Shown piece by piece: positions 21,244 to 31,807 of a stretch of DNA of 64,000 nt (positions are counted from its first letter, which is position 1; every line of letters begins with the position of its first letter). Source of the DNA: Pantoea sp. Eser (GTDB lineage: Bacteria; Pseudomonadota; Gammaproteobacteria; Enterobacterales; Enterobacteriaceae). Below the pieces are notes generated by a model, which saw only the letters and a program-made list of their open reading frames with translations, was not told where the DNA came from and did not search any database. The DNA is taken from contig SZZY01000005.1 in the NCBI GenBank assembly GCA_009830035.1, positions 62,001 to 126,000 on the forward strand. The letters run 5' to 3'. Both the position numbers and the translations under genes were made by a program.

Positions 21244-21693
21244 AATAGGTCCATTTAATAGCTGTAACAGAATATGTCAGTCCGCATATTCGCTGTTTAT
21301 TATGCCGCCAGCCTGTAAAATATCAAGAAAAATAAAAAGAAAAAATTACACAAAATTTACAATAAATAACAAAACTCGTTACTGATAAAAGTACCAGTAA
21401 TTACCAGCAATAGCGATTTATCAACCATTACGCCGGAAAAGCGCCCTCAACACCCACCGCCCATAAGATGCTTCCTGACAGGTCCGCTTCCGGTAGGCGT
21501 CCTTAATTGCGCTGCCAGTCCTGTCGGCCACAATCCTTTTTAATAACGGACCTGAAATCAGGTTCCCACCCTTCACACGCATGTACGAAAGGTTAAACTT
21601 CACTAATCAACAGAGTCTCCTGCCACTGACGCTATGGTGGATCGGTTTCCTGCCCGCAAAATGCCAGAAAGTGTCAGTCCGCGGGCAACAGAT
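21244..21693. other. Intergenic region upstream of cdiB
   Basis: The first 170 bp are AT-rich and probably hold the cdi promoter. The rest (21420-21690) has backbone-like composition but no recognised gene; a leftward 60-codon frame at 21421-21603 shows no known motif. Confidence 0.4.
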
Positions 21694-21722
21694 AAAAAAA
21701 GCCCCCTGGTGTGGGGGCTTGA
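21694..21722 (-). terminator. ndh terminator
   Basis: Read on the minus strand, AAGCCCCC...GGGGGCTTTTTTT is a classical intrinsic terminator 44 bp after the ndh stop. Confidence 0.9.
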
Positions 21723-21765
21723 TAGAACGCAGCAGACAGCGATCGGCATCGCCGGCGTCCGGAGA

Positions 21766-23070
21766 TCAGTGCAGTTTTAACCGCGGGCGGATCACCCGGT
21801 TGATACTGCCAACCAGCATTATCAGGCCGGTCTTGAAATAACCGTGCAGGGCAATCTGGTGCATGCGATACAGCGAGATGTAAACAAAACGCGCAATGCG
21901 TCCTTCTACCATCATCGATCCGCGCATCAGGTTCCCCATCAGGCTGCCAACGGTACTGAAGCGTGACAGCGAGACCAGGGAGCCGTGATCTTTATAGACG
22001 TAGGCTTTCAGCGGCTTGCCCTGACGTTGCGCCAGAATGTTTTCCATGGCGCGTGACGCCATCTGGTGCGCCGACTGGGCACGCGGTGGCACAAAACCGC
22101 CGCCTGGCAATGCGCAGGAGGCACAGTCACCAATCGCGTAGATGTCATCATCCAGCGTGGTTTGCAGCGTCTCTTTGACCACCAGCTGATTGATACGGTT
22201 GGTTTCCAGCCCGCCAATCTCTTTCAGGAAGTCTGGCGCCTTGATGCCGGCGGCCCAGACTATCAGATCGGCCTCGATAAACTCACCGCTTTTGGTATTC
22301 AGTCCGTGACGTTCAGCGCTGGTGACCATGGCCTGCGTCAACACCCGCACGCCCAGCTTGGTCAGTTCCTGATGTGCGGCAGCCGAAATGCGTGGCGGCA
22401 GTGCAGGCAGAATGCGCTCACCCGCCTCGACCAGCGTAACGTTCAGCGCTTCACGGCCGAGGCCTTTGAAGCCATAGCTGTGCAGCTGTTTTACCGCATT
22501 GTGCAGTTCCGCCGACAGCTCAACGCCGGTCGCGCCGCCGCCGACAATCGCGATGTTAACCTTCTCGACCTTGCCTTCGCTGGCTGAGAATTTCAGGAAC
22601 AGGTTAAGCATCTCATTGTGGAAACGACAGGCCTGATGCGGGTTGTCGAGGAAAATACAGTGATCTTTGACGCCCGGCGTACCGAAGTCATTAGAGGTAC
22701 TGCCCAGCGCCATCACCAGCTGGTCGTAGGCCACTTCACGTTGTGGCACCAGCACGTCACCGTTCGCATCCAGCACTTCTGCCAGCTGGATCACTTTGCG
22801 CGTGCGGTCAATATCGGTCAGCGATCCCAGCTGAAACTCAAACCCGTGGTTACGGGCATGTGCCAGGTAGCTTAACGCATCAATCCCTTCATCCATTGAG
22901 CCGGTCGCCACTTCATGCAGCAGCGGTTTCCACAGGTGGCTGTGGTTACGATCGACCAGAATGATTTCAGCTTTCTTTTTACGACCCAGTTTATGGCCCA
23001 GCTGCGTTGCTATTTCCAGGCCGCCAGCGCCCCCTCCAACGATAACAATTTTCCTAACAGATGTAGTCAA
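21766..23070 (-). CDS. ndh: NADH:quinone oxidoreductase type II (Ndh)
   Basis: Single-subunit, non-proton-pumping NADH dehydrogenase bound to the inner membrane. The start chosen is TTG 23070 ([20 protein letters not shown]): it aligns with E. coli MTTPLKKIV, follows GAGGGGG by 8 bp, and gives exactly 434 aa, the E. coli length. Two Rossmann folds are seen: GGGAGGLE for FAD and [20 protein letters not shown] for NADH. The C-terminal amphipathic membrane anchor ([17 protein letters not shown]) is intact. A perfect FNR box lies about 135 bp upstream, consistent with anaerobic repression. Confidence 0.96.
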   Translation of the reverse strand: MTTSVRKIVIVGGGAGGLEIATQLGHKLGRKKKAEIILVDRNHSHLWKPLLHEVATGSMDEGIDALSYLAHARNHGFEFQLGSLTDIDRTRKVIQLAEVLDANGDVLVPQREVAYDQLVMALGSTSNDFGTPGVKDHCIFLDNPHQACRFHNEMLNLFLKFSASEGKVEKVNIAIVGGGATGVELSAELHNAVKQLHSYGFKGLGREALNVTLVEAGERILPALPPRISAAAHQELTKLGVRVLTQAMVTSAERHGLNTKSGEFIEADLIVWAAGIKAPDFLKEIGGLETNRINQLVVKETLQTTLDDDIYAIGDCASCALPGGGFVPPRAQSAHQMASRAMENILAQRQGKPLKAYVYKDHGSLVSLSRFSTVGSLMGNLMRGSMMVEGRIARFVYISLYRMHQIALHGYFKTGLIMLVGSINRVIRPRLKLH

Positions 23071-23204
23071 CAAAGACCCCCTCAAATTGTGAACCAAAAG
23101 TTAATCAATGGTTAAAATAAAACTTAATAAACATAGGGTTGGCGAAGTTAAAATCGCAATCTGCTGGCAGAATAACATGACGGGAAGTGGAGAACATAGG
23201 AAAA

Positions 23205-23218
23205 TTGATATACATCAA
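23205..23218. promoter_or_regulatory. FNR-binding site upstream of ndh
   Basis: TTGATATACATCAA matches the consensus TTGAT-N4-ATCAA at every defined position. ndh is repressed by FNR under anaerobiosis in E. coli, so the site fits its neighbour. Confidence 0.85.
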
Positions 23219-23270
23219 AGCAGGCAGATAATTACGCAGTGGAAACAGGCACCTTGCGGTGCCCTTTCGC

Positions 23271-23812
23271 TTAACTTAATGTTTTAAAAGCTTTTATCCG
23301 CTGAAGGTGTGGGGATATATTTTTGAATTTGTGCCCTTCGTCCTTATGCCAGACAATTTCATAATAGGGATGCAGTTGATCGGCGATACGCTGACTGTCG
23401 AGCGCCTCATCCTGCCGGAAGAGAAAGGTCAGGCAGCGATCGCGGTTACGTTCGCGAAAATCACTGACGCACTTAGTCGCGATATCTTAGTAATCCTCCG
23501 GACGATCGATCTTCCCTTCCATATTTTCATAGGGATAGAGATTAGGATTAAAAATCGCCTGGCGGATACCACAGAGAAACCCGATGCGCTCTGACCAGAG
23601 CCACCCAGACCGACGCCGCAAATCAGCGGCCGGTCGTCGTCGCACAGGCTCAGCATTTTATCGGTCTCTTTCAGCAGAAACTGCATGTCATGTTTGGGAT
23701 GACGGGTGCTGTAACTGATTAACCTGACATCGGGATCGATGAACTGCAGCTGCAGCACCTTTTTGTGATTGCCCGCACTCGTGGAATCAAAACCGTGCAG
23801 ATAGATGATCAT
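23271..23812 (-). pseudogene. ycfP: YcfP esterase-like protein, frameshift and nonsense
   Basis: UPF0227 alpha/beta-hydrolase-like protein of unknown role. The start is ATG 23812 ([20 protein letters not shown]). After ICGVGLGG a base is missing near 23607 (expected TAC TGG, seen TCTGG), shifting the frame before [20 protein letters not shown]. An in-frame TAA at 23487-23489 interrupts DRPEDY-DIATKC. The C-terminus ([20 protein letters not shown]) is conserved to the stop at 23271. Two lesions are present. It sits in the usual ndh-ycfP-nagZ order. Confidence 0.9.
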
Positions 23813-23852
23813 GATAATCCTCAAGGTAGAGATGACGCCGGGCAGTCACTAC

Positions 23853-24893
23853 TTACCGCGACGCTTTATAAGCCAGCCAGCGTTCCTGAAGAGCACTCAG
23901 TTGCTGTGCATTGCTTTTCCAGCGACTGCTTGCCTGCAGGCTGTCGCGGGTAAAAGTGCCCCGATGATACAACTGTGTTACCCGCTCCGCCCCGATCAAG
24001 GTCAGGTTATCTAACACGCTGATCGCGCCCTGACGATGATTGCAGACCAGGATCATGTCACATCCGGCGGACAGCGATTGCTGCGCACGCTCCGGATAGC
24101 TTCTCATCACCGCCGCGCCTTCCATCGACAGATCGTCGGAGAAGATCACCCCGTCAAAGCCCAGCTGCTGGCGTAACACCGTTTTGAGCCAGTAAGGCGA
24201 ACCGCTGGCGGGCAGCGGGTCGATCTCGCTGTAGATCACGTGCGCCGGCATAATCGCATCCAGCACCTGCTCGCTAATCAGCGTGCTGAAGATCGACATG
24301 TCATGCTCACGCAACGTCGCTTCATCGCGCGGATCGCGTGGCGTCTCTTTGTGCGAATCGGCGCTTACTGCACCGTGGCCGGGAAAATGTTTACCGGTGG
24401 TTTTCATGCCTGCTTCATGCATTCCGGCGATAAAGCGACGGGCAACTGCCAGCGCAATTGCCAGATCGGCGTGAAATGCCCGATCGCCGATTGCCGCGCT
24501 GATGTGACCGATGTCGAGTACCGGCGCGAAGCTGATGTCAATATCCATGGCGATCATCTCGGCCGCCATCTGCCATCCTGCCTGCTGCGCCAGTTCCCCG
24601 GCAGTGGTGAGATCGTGTAACGCGGCAAAAGATTGCATCGCGGGTAACTGGGTGAAGCCGTCACGAAAACGCTGTACCCGTCCGCCCTCCTGATCGACCG
24701 CCACCACCAGCCGGGTGTGCGAGGCCGCGCGGATTTGCCGCACTAACTCCGCCAGCTGCGCCGGATCGTGATAATTACGGGCAAACACAATCAAACCGCC
24801 CACCAGCGGATGCTGCAAAATCTCGCGTTCTTCGCCGTCCAGCTCGTAGCCTTCGACGTCGAGCATCAATGGGCCGGGTAAATGTGATGTCAT
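23853..24893 (-). CDS. nagZ: Beta-N-acetylglucosaminidase NagZ
   Basis: Cytoplasmic GH3 enzyme of peptidoglycan recycling that removes GlcNAc from GlcNAc-anhydroMur-peptides. It is 346 aa, intact, and starts [20 protein letters not shown]. Family motifs are [27 protein letters not shown] with the catalytic His/Asp pair, and the nucleophile Asp in [10 protein letters not shown]. ycfP is 41 bp downstream and thiK 39 bp upstream; both neighbours are broken while nagZ is not. Confidence 0.96.
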   Translation of the reverse strand: MTSHLPGPLMLDVEGYELDGEEREILQHPLVGGLIVFARNYHDPAQLAELVRQIRAASHTRLVVAVDQEGGRVQRFRDGFTQLPAMQSFAALHDLTTAGELAQQAGWQMAAEMIAMDIDISFAPVLDIGHISAAIGDRAFHADLAIALAVARRFIAGMHEAGMKTTGKHFPGHGAVSADSHKETPRDPRDEATLREHDMSIFSTLISEQVLDAIMPAHVIYSEIDPLPASGSPYWLKTVLRQQLGFDGVIFSDDLSMEGAAVMRSYPERAQQSLSAGCDMILVCNHRQGAISVLDNLTLIGAERVTQLYHRGTFTRDSLQASSRWKSNAQQLSALQERWLAYKASR

Positions 24894-24932
24894 AACCTGA
24901 ATCCTGTAGCTTTGCGTCGCTGCGCAAAACGA

Positions 24933-25614
24933 TTAAACCTGTTCACAGCTCTGCCGAGCCATCTGTTGCAAAGTTTCATCGCTACTTTGCTCGGCACGCA
25001 GTTGATACCAGCTGGCCATCAATAGCCGCAGCCACGGCTGCCAGCGTGCCACCTGCTGTTGTAGCCTGCTTAATGGCAACCGTGCCGCCTCAGCATACGC
25101 TCTCAGCCAGTCGGCCTGATGGTGCGGATCTTCCGCACACACCGCCGCCAGTTCCAGCGCCACATCGCCATCCGCCGCATACTCCCAGTCGATTAAACGC
25201 AGCCCCTGCTCACCGTCAATCAGATTGCCGGCGTGGACATCCATGTGCAGCGGCGCCAGCCTCAGCGGCTGGGGTTCACCCTGGCGGGTTAGTGACTGCA
25301 GCGCACGCAACCAGCGGCAATGGCGTTGCTGACACCGCTGCCAGTAGTGCCACAACAACGGTTGCAGCAACAGCGCGAATTGCCGGACGTTGCTGGCTGA
25401 ATGCCGCGCTGTCGAGGGCATTGCCAACCGACCACGCCAGCAGCACGCCATGACGATCGCCGGCGATCGGTCGCGCCGCCACGCCAGCCAGCTGCAGTTT
25501 GTTTAACAGACAAAACTCACGCTGCCGATCGACAAACGGAATGGCGGGCTGTGGCGCGGTCTCACCCGTGGCCTGCTGAATAATCCGCTGGAAGGCCGGA
25601 TTAATTCTGTGCAA
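24933..25614 (-). pseudogene. thiK: Thiamine kinase ThiK, N-terminally deleted and frameshifted
   Basis: Phosphotransferase of thiamine salvage (APH/choline-kinase fold). The C-terminal catalytic part is clear: LRLAPLHMDVHAGNLIDGEQ (Brenner loop with Asp and Asn) and LRLIDWEYAADGDVALELAA. About the first 45 residues, with the LSGGS nucleotide loop, are missing; the sequence begins just at the lpoB end. A frameshift near 25390 separates VGNALDSAAFSQQRP from LLLQPLLWHYWQRC. It overlaps the 3' end of lpoB by 14 bp. Confidence 0.82.
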
Positions 25615-26179
25615 CGCCGTTGCCGGACCAGATGATCTCGCCGGTCTGTACCAGCATCAGCTGCATCTGCAGCGTTGGCGTTTTCACATCGCCCTGCGCA
25701 TTGCTGTAGAGCACATACTGCGCGTTAACGTTACGCGCTAGGCCGATCGCTTTACTACGCGAATTGAGGCTATCATCGGGCGATAAGCCCAGCGTCTGCT
25801 TGGCCTGATTCAGTTGTTCGGTCGACACCAGCGTAAACTTACCGTTGTTGTTGAGCGCATTCTGGATCGCATCAGTGGCTTTCTCACTTTGCAGCGCGCC
25901 GTTGGTGCTGTTTTTGATGCGATCCACCAGCAGTACGCTGCCCGGTTCGGCACTGGTGGCACGCAGCATTTGCGCTACTAAAGGCTGAACGCTGGCATCC
26001 CAGTCAATGGTTTTCAGCTTCGGCGGCTGCGCAATAGGCTGCGGCTGCGGCACCGGCTGTACCGGCGGCTCAGTCGGCTGCGTCGGTTCGACCGGCGCAG
26101 GCTGCTGCTGTTTCACCACACAACCGCTCAGAATGAGCGCCATCAGTAGCGCTCCAGTACGATTAACACTGCGTATCAC
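25601..26179 (-). CDS. lpoB: Outer-membrane lipoprotein LpoB, activator of PBP1b
   Basis: Lipoprotein that reaches through the peptidoglycan and stimulates PBP1b (MrcB). It is 192 aa, with signal peptide and lipobox LSGC (Cys about residue 20). A disordered Pro/Gln-rich linker spans residues 25-55, then the globular domain WDASVQPLVAQMLRATSAEP to QTGEIIWSGNGVAQN. It is intact, between broken ycfL and thiK, in the E. coli order ycfL-lpoB-thiK-nagZ. Confidence 0.96.
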   Translation of the reverse strand: MIRSVNRTGALLMALILSGCVVKQQQPAPVEPTQPTEPPVQPVPQPQPIAQPPKLKTIDWDASVQPLVAQMLRATSAEPGSVLLVDRIKNSTNGALQSEKATDAIQNALNNNGKFTLVSTEQLNQAKQTLGLSPDDSLNSRSKAIGLARNVNAQYVLYSNAQGDVKTPTLQMQLMLVQTGEIIWSGNGVAQN

Positions 26180-26190
26180 GTAAACTATCC

Positions 26191-26559
26191 TTAAAGATAG
26201 AGATAAAGGCGAACCTTGCTGGCGGTCAGGTTACCCAGTTGCGACATCACGACAATGCTGCCTTGCGCCGGAACGCTGACGGTTTGTGCCGGTTCCTGCG
26301 GGGTGATTTCCAGCCCTTTGTCGTCGTACCAGTAATAACGATGGTGCACAATCACCGGCGTTTCGCGCTGATTATAGAGCACGCTGGCAGCACGCATCTG
26401 GCCATCCTTCTCATCCAGCGTCGGCTCATCGGTAATAATGCCCGCGGATAAGACGGATGACTCCATCACCAGTGACTGCGAGGTATTGATCATCGGTTTA
26501 TCACTGCTACAGCCGGCCAGGCCGAGCAGGAACGGCAGGCCAATCAGCTAGGATCGCAT
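26191..26559 (-). pseudogene. ycfL: YcfL lipoprotein, amber codon in the signal peptide
   Basis: Putative outer-membrane lipoprotein of unknown role. From ATG 26559 the sequence is MRS, TAG at 26548-26550, then [20 protein letters not shown] to SKVRLYLYL. The amber sits in the n-region of the signal peptide and probably replaces Trp: CCTGG to CCTAG, the pattern of C-to-T change at a Dcm site on the other strand. The mature domain (YYWYDDKGLEITPQEP) is intact. A restart at Met 26493 would lack signal peptide and lipobox. Confidence 0.8.
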
Positions 26560-26930
26560 AGCACGTTTCCGTTAGAGGTTAAGTTTGACAGCATCGGGCC
26601 AAGCGGCTCGCCGCCCAGCAGATGCATATGAATGTGGTAAACCTCCTGACCGCCATGTTTGTTGCAGTTGACAATCAAACGGTAGCCATCCTGATCGATG
26701 CCTTCCTGACGCGCAATTCTGGCGGCGATGGTAAACATGCGGCCCAGCGCATGTTCATGTGCAGCCTTCACCTCATTGATCGTCGGAATCAGCACATTCG
26801 GTACGATCAAAATGTGGGTCGGCGCTTTTGGCGAGATATCGCGAAAGGCGGTAACCAGCTCATCCTGATAAACCACATCAGCGGGGATTTCGCGACGGAT
26901 AATTTTACTAAAAATGGTTTCTTCAGCCAT
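26544..26930 (-). CDS. hinT: Purine nucleoside phosphoramidase HinT
   Basis: HIT-family hydrolase of adenosine phosphoramidates, such as lysyl-AMP adducts. It starts at [20 protein letters not shown], with the histidine triad in [13 protein letters not shown]. It is 128 aa, nine longer than E. coli; the last residues ([15 protein letters not shown]) run 16 bp into ycfL, and the stop is supplied by the same TAG that breaks ycfL in another reading. A small 3' indel that extended the tail is likely; the catalytic core is unaffected. Confidence 0.9.
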   Translation of the reverse strand: MAEETIFSKIIRREIPADVVYQDELVTAFRDISPKAPTHILIVPNVLIPTINEVKAAHEHALGRMFTIAARIARQEGIDQDGYRLIVNCNKHGGQEVYHIHMHLLGGEPLGPMLSNLTSNGNVLCDPS

Positions 26931-27293
26931 GGTGCAATTCCTTTAGCCAGGGTCGTAATCACTCAGTATGCGGGAGAAATTTGTTTTCTTTCAACCTCAG
27001 GTCCACTTTTCTTGCATTGTTGGTCTCTGTTTACAGCAACCTCTGCTGCCTGCGCTTCCGCTCGCCTTTACATGTCGATATTGATGCGCGCCATCGCACA
27101 AAAATGAAACGCCGTTTTAAAAATTAAATTTTAGCCGCCCTTTTCTTTGTATCATTGCCACATCAGCCCCGGTGCTTGCCAAATTACGAAGGTTAACCCG
27201 CCGTCGCAGTTCTACTTTGCTATTCAGTCCGGCTGAGATGCCCGGCGTCGTCATGGGGGATTTACCGACATTCACCATCAAGGAGCACGCACC
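26931..27293. other. hinT/rhiT intergenic region
   Basis: This 363-bp spacer holds the divergent promoters of hinT and rhiT and the KdgR-like operator. E. coli has fhuE between hinT and ptsG; no trace is seen here. The stretch 26990-27090 shows no coding frame that I recognise. Confidence 0.4.
27103..27121. promoter_or_regulatory. Candidate KdgR operator upstream of rhiT
   Basis: AATGAAACGCCGTTTTAAA agrees at 17 of 19 positions with the consensus AATRAAAYRNYRTTTYATT that I recall for KdgR, the repressor of pectin-catabolism genes. It lies about 170 bp upstream of a pectin-fragment transporter gene, which supports the reading. Confidence 0.5.
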
Positions 27294-28884
27294 ATGCGCT
27301 CACGTAAGATTGGTCTTGGCCATTATCTGGCCTACGGTTCCGGGGATTTTCTTGGAGCAGGCACCACGGCGCTGACTGCCGCCTGGTTGCTCTATTTCTA
27401 TACCACTTTTTGTGGGTTGACCCCGATTGAGGCGACCCTAATTTTTGCCGCCGCACGGGTACTGGATGCGGTTGTCAGCCCGCTGATGGGCTTTCTGACC
27501 GATAACTTTGGTTCGACCTGTCTGGGCAAACGCTTTGGCCGCCGCCGCTTTTTTATCCTGCTCGGCATACCCTGTGTCTTCAGTTACAGCCTGATGTGGA
27601 TCAGCGATATGAGTTTCTGGTGGTATCTCTGCACCTATCTGCTGTTCGATATTATCTACACCATGATTCTGGTGCCTTATGAAACGCTGGTGCCTGAGAT
27701 GACCGACAACTTCCGGCAGAAAACCCGCTTCTCTGGCGCACGCATCGGTCTGGCTCAGCTTTCGGCCATCCTGGCGGCTTTTTTACCCGGCATCCTGCTG
27801 GGCGCGCTTGGCAAAGGCAACCCGCACTCCTTCTTCGTATGCCAGCCTGGTGTTCTCGATCATCTGCGCTCTGGTGCTGACGCTGGTGTGGTTCTTTACC
27901 TGGGAGCGTCATCCGGATGATTTCTCCGCCGAGTCACGGCGTGCAGAACAGGAAAAACAGCAGCTGACGCTGCTGCAAAATCTTAAACGGCTCTATGTTG
28001 AGCTCTCCTCGACCTTACGTGTTCGTATCTTCCGCCAGCATCTTGACATGTATCTCGGCGGCTATATCGCTCAGGACGTGTTTAACGCGGCCTTTACCTG
28101 GTACGTAGTGTTTGTCCTGATGCAGAGCGCCCAGATTGCCTCAAATCTGATGGGTACCATGGCGGTTTTACAGTTTATCGCGGTGATGGGAATGATCCCG
28201 CTGCGTATCTGCATGGGACCGGCTCCCGCCTATCGCCTAGTGGCGTTGCTGTTCGGGCTGGCGGTGCTCTCCTATGCCGGGCTATGGTGTGCTGGGATGA
28301 ACTATAACCTCGCGCTGCTGTTACTGATCTCCGCAGTGGCGGGTCTGGGCCGCGGCGGCATCAACTACGTCCCCTGGAACACCTACACCTACATCGCCGA
28401 TGTCGATGAGGTGATCACCGGTCAGCGTCGCGAAGGCATTTTTGCCGGCATCATGACCTTAACCCGCAAGGCCTCGCAGGCCGGTGCGGTGATGCTGGTC
28501 GGTATCGTGCTGCAGCTCTCTGGCTTTGTCTCGGGTCAGGCGACCCAGGTGCCGGGCGTCAGCCACACCATTCTGGCGATTTTGAGCCTCGGCACCGTGG
28601 CGGTCCTCACCTGCGGTTTCCTGGTTTCACTGCGCTTCAAGCTGAATCTGCAGACACACACCGTACTGCGTGAAGAGACCTTGAAAATGCGCGAAGCGGG
28701 ACGTATTGTGCCGGAGAAAATCACTCCTGAAGCGCGACAGATCGTCGAAACGCTGGCCGGCATGCCTTATGAGAACCTGTGGGGCAACAACAATATTGGC
28801 TTTCTTAACCGCATGAAGCCCGCTGCGCCAGCGTTACCCACGCATCGCCCTTTACTCTCCTCTATCAACCCGACCTTAAAATGA
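27294..28884 (+). pseudogene. rhiT: GPH-family rhamnogalacturonide/oligogalacturonide transporter (RhiT-like), frameshifted
   Basis: Twelve-helix sugar:cation symporter of the glycoside-pentoside-hexuronide family. ATG 27294 follows AAGGAGCACGCACC. N-terminal landmarks are LGHYLAYGSGDFLGAG and DAVVSPLMGFLTDNFGS. One extra base near 27838 breaks NPHSFF-YASLVFSIICALVL. The rest, including GGINYVPWNTYTYIADVDEV, is open to 28884. A GH105 gene follows 12 bp later, the arrangement of the Dickeya rhiTN operon, so import of rhamnogalacturonan disaccharides is the inferred role; a TogT-type oligogalacturonide carrier is the alternative. Confidence 0.75.
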
Positions 28885-28896
28885 CAGGAATAAACC

Positions 28897-30027
28897 ATGA
28901 TTGTATTTCCCGTTAAACACAGCGCGCTATTGTGCCAACCTGAACATCTGCTACCACGCAGCGAACTGGTCCAACTGATCCACAAGCTGACACAAAATCT
29001 GGTCAACATCACCGACCAAACCGGCGAATTTTTGCTACGGCTGGACGATGGCCAGGTGATCGATACCAAAGGCTGGGCGGGTTGGGAATGGACACACGGT
29101 ATCGGCCTGTATGGCATGCTGCACTACTATCAGCAGACCGGTGACCAGCAGACGCTGGCGATCATTGATGACTGGTTCGCCCAATGTCTGGCGGAGGGAA
29201 CACCCACCAAAAACGTGAATACCGTTTGTCCTTTTCTGACGCTGGCTTACCGCTATGAAGAGACCGGCAATGCCGCCTGGCTGCCGGTACTGGAGCGCTG
29301 GGCAGAATGGGTGATGTATGAAATGCCGCGTACCGAACAGGGCGGGCTGCAACACATCGTCTATAACAATGAAAACAGCCAGCAGCTGTGGGACGACACT
29401 CTGATGATGAGCGTGATGGCGCTGGCGAAAATCGGCCAGTTACTGAAGCGTGACGAGTGGGTTGAGGAAGCGAGCTACCAGTTCCTGCTGCATACCCAGT
29501 ACCTGATGGATCGTGAAACCGGCCTGTGGTTCCACGGCTGGAACTTTGACGGTCGGCATAATTTCGCCAATGCCCGCTGGGCGCGCGGCAACAGCTGGCT
29601 GACCATTGTTATTCCTAATTTTCTGGAAATGATGAACTGGCCTGAGCATCATGCTACCCGCCGCTTCCTGCAGCAGAGGTGCTGGCGTCGCAGGTGAAAG
29701 CGTTGCAGGCTTGCCAGCACAGCAGCGGACTGTGGCATACCCTGCTCGACGATCCCCAGAGCTACCCGGAAGCTTCGGCCACCGCGGGATTCGCCTATGG
29801 CATTCTGAAAGCGGTGCGCAAACGCTATTTGCCTGCAGAATATCGTGAGATGGCGGAAAAGGCGCTGCGCGGCGTGATTGCCAACGTCGATGCCGACGGT
29901 GAGCTGAAGCAGGGTGTCGTTTGGCACGGCGATGGGCAGCGATCTGGACTATTACCGCACCATTCCGCTGACCTCAATGCCTTACGGCCAGGCGATGGCG
30001 CTGCTCTGCCTGACCGAATATCTGTAA
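28897..30027 (+). pseudogene. rhiN: Unsaturated rhamnogalacturonyl hydrolase (GH105, RhiN-like), two frameshifts
   Basis: Cytoplasmic enzyme expected to split delta-4,5-unsaturated galacturonyl-rhamnose disaccharides made by rhamnogalacturonan lyases. It starts at ATG 28897 after GACAGGAA. Landmarks are GWAGWEWTHGIGLYGMLHYY, the catalytic Asp in QLWDDTLMM, RWARGNSWL, and the terminal GSDLDYYRTIPLTSMPYGQA. The frame shifts near 29675 (RRFL to PAAEVLASQVKALQA) and near 29922 (GELKQG to VSFGTAMGSD). The stop is at 30027. It was co-transcribed with rhiT; both are dead. Confidence 0.8.
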
Positions 30028-30038
30028 ATCGCGCGCAT

Positions 30039-30066
30039 AAAAAAGCCCCGCTGAGCGGGGCTTTTT
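30039..30066. terminator. Bidirectional terminator between rhiN and ptsG
   Basis: AAAAAAGCCCCGCTGAGCGG plus GGCTTTTTAT forms a GC-rich hairpin flanked by A- and T-tracts, between convergent rhiN and ptsG. Confidence 0.9.
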
Positions 30067-30081
30067 ATCATTCAGCAGCCA

Positions 30082-31515
30082 TTACATGCTGTGGATATAA
30101 TCATCCATATCGGTTTTCAGGTTACCGGATTTGGTACCGAAAATCGCCTGAACACCTGAACCTGCCACTACCACGCCACGCGCGCCGAGGTTTTTCAGTT
30201 CAGTCTGGTCCACCTTCGCGACGTCAGCCACGCTAACACGTAAACGGGTGATGCAGGCATCAAGGTTGTTAATGTTCTCTTTACCACCAAACGCCGCCAC
30301 CAGTTTGCCCGCCATATCAGTGCCGGTTGCAGTGGACTGCTCGCTGCTGGTCTCTTCACGGCCTGGGGTTTTCAGATCCAGTTTAGCGATCAGCACGCGG
30401 AAGATGGTGTAGTAAATCAGGCCGTAGATGATACCGATAATCGGGAACAGCCAGATTTTACTGCTGTTACCGCTCAGCACGATAAAGTCGATCAGACCGT
30501 GCGAGAAGCTGGTACCGTCACGCATTCCGAGCAGAATACAGACTGGGAAAGCTAGGCCGGCCAGCAGCGCATGGATTACGTACAGGATCGGCGCAACGAA
30601 CATGAATGAGAATTCAATCGGTTCGGTGATACCGGTCAGGAACGCAGTCAGCGCAGCGGAGATCATGATACCGCCCACTTTGGCACGGTTTTCCGGCTTA
30701 GCAGAATGCCAGATAGCAATCGCGGCGGCTGGCAGACCATACATTTTGAACAGGAAGCCACCGGAGAGTTTGCCCGCGGTCGGGTCGCCCGCCATATAAC
30801 GTGGGATATCGCCGTGGAAAACCTGACCGGCCGCATTGGTGAACTCGCCAATCTGCATCTGGAAAGGCACGTTCCAGATGTGATGCAGACCAAACGGCAC
30901 CAGCGAACGTTCTACCACACCGTAGATACCAAAGGCGACAACCGGGTTCTGATAGGCTGCCCACTGTGAGAATTCCTGAATCGCGGCACCCACCGGTGGC
31001 CAGATAAAGGAGAGCAACACGCCGAGCACAATCGCTGCCAGACCAGAGATAATCGGTACAAAACGCTTACCGGCAAAGAAGCCGAGATATTCCGGCAGCT
31101 TGATGCGGTAAAAGCGATTGAACATATACGCGGCAATCGAGCCGGCGACAATCCCGCCCAGCACCCCGGTATCCGCCAGGTGTTTCGTCTCAATTTCTGC
31201 CGCCGGCAGATGCAGGACCAGTGGAGCTACCACCGCCATGGTTTTCACCATGATGCCGTAAGCGACCACGGCGGCCAGTGCTGATACACCGTCGTTATTG
31301 GTAAAGCCCAGCGCCACACCGATGGTAAAAATCAGCGGCATATTGGCGAACACCGATCCGCCCGCTTCTGCCATCACATGCGAAACCACTGCAGGCAACC
31401 AGCTGAAATTGGCCGAACCCACACCTAACAAAATCCCGGCAATCGGCAGAACCGATACCGGTAGCATGAGCGATTTACCGACCTTCTGCAGGTTGGCAAA
31501 AGCATTTTTGAACAT
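30082..31515 (-). CDS. ptsG: Glucose-specific PTS permease EIIBC
   Basis: Inner-membrane glucose transporter that phosphorylates its substrate via EIIA-Glc. It is 477 aa, the same length as E. coli, and starts [20 protein letters not shown]. The IIC membrane domain (to about 385, with [18 protein letters not shown]) is followed by a linker and the IIB domain with the phospho-Cys in [15 protein letters not shown]. It is fully intact, which contrasts with the loss of rhiTN next to it and suggests that glucose remains a key substrate. Confidence 0.97.
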   Translation of the reverse strand: MFKNAFANLQKVGKSLMLPVSVLPIAGILLGVGSANFSWLPAVVSHVMAEAGGSVFANMPLIFTIGVALGFTNNDGVSALAAVVAYGIMVKTMAVVAPLVLHLPAAEIETKHLADTGVLGGIVAGSIAAYMFNRFYRIKLPEYLGFFAGKRFVPIISGLAAIVLGVLLSFIWPPVGAAIQEFSQWAAYQNPVVAFGIYGVVERSLVPFGLHHIWNVPFQMQIGEFTNAAGQVFHGDIPRYMAGDPTAGKLSGGFLFKMYGLPAAAIAIWHSAKPENRAKVGGIMISAALTAFLTGITEPIEFSFMFVAPILYVIHALLAGLAFPVCILLGMRDGTSFSHGLIDFIVLSGNSSKIWLFPIIGIIYGLIYYTIFRVLIAKLDLKTPGREETSSEQSTATGTDMAGKLVAAFGGKENINNLDACITRLRVSVADVAKVDQTELKNLGARGVVVAGSGVQAIFGTKSGNLKTDMDDYIHSM

Positions 31516-31534
31516 AGCGTGAAGCTCCTGAGTA
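31516..31534 (-). promoter_or_regulatory. ptsG ribosome-binding region and possible SgrS target
   Basis: The leader reads ACTCAGGAGCTTCACGCT before ATG. ACTCAGGAGC matches the part of E. coli ptsG mRNA that pairs with the sRNA SgrS during glucose-phosphate stress. Pairing itself is an inference. Confidence 0.45.
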
Positions 31535-31609
31535 TGAGTGCATTTTTTCGCGCATTGCGCGTGGCAAAGAAGGAGGATTCTTTACCGGGTTGGCGTTAAC
31601 CGACTTTTG

Positions 31610-31634
31610 ATTTATTACGAAAGGTAAAATAAAT
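31610..31634. promoter_or_regulatory. Candidate Mlc operator upstream of ptsG
   Basis: This AT-rich imperfect palindrome has ATTTATT at one end and AAATAAAT at the other, about 95 bp upstream of ptsG. It resembles the Mlc operators of E. coli ptsG. No competing gene lies in the 292-bp gap 31516-31807. Confidence 0.4.
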
Positions 31635-31724
31635 CGTTATTTGTTACTTTGACGGTTATCACGTTTCGACAATCACAAGCGTGCACTTTACAAAATTTCT
31701 TACTGACCCGCACAAATAATCGGC

Positions 31725-31758
31725 AATAAAAAGCTGGCCTTGCTGGGAAAACAAGGCC
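31725..31758 (-). terminator. Terminator of the holB operon after ycfH
   Basis: On the minus strand, GGCCTTG...CAAGGCC is followed by AGCTTTTTATT, about 50 bp after the ycfH stop. Confidence 0.8.
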
Positions 31759-31807
31759 ATATGCGCAGATTACAGGTTAATTACAGAGTATTAAATAAAC
31801 GAGCGAC

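Noticed and set aside
21421-21603. 60-codon ORF upstream of cdiB
   Set aside because: No recognised motif, poor start context, and surrounded by non-coding sequence.
14800-21700. Insertion sequence, prophage or CRISPR array in the accessory island
   Set aside because: No transposase or integrase motif, no terminal repeats with target duplications, and no regularly spaced repeats were seen; no tRNA gene flanks it in the window.
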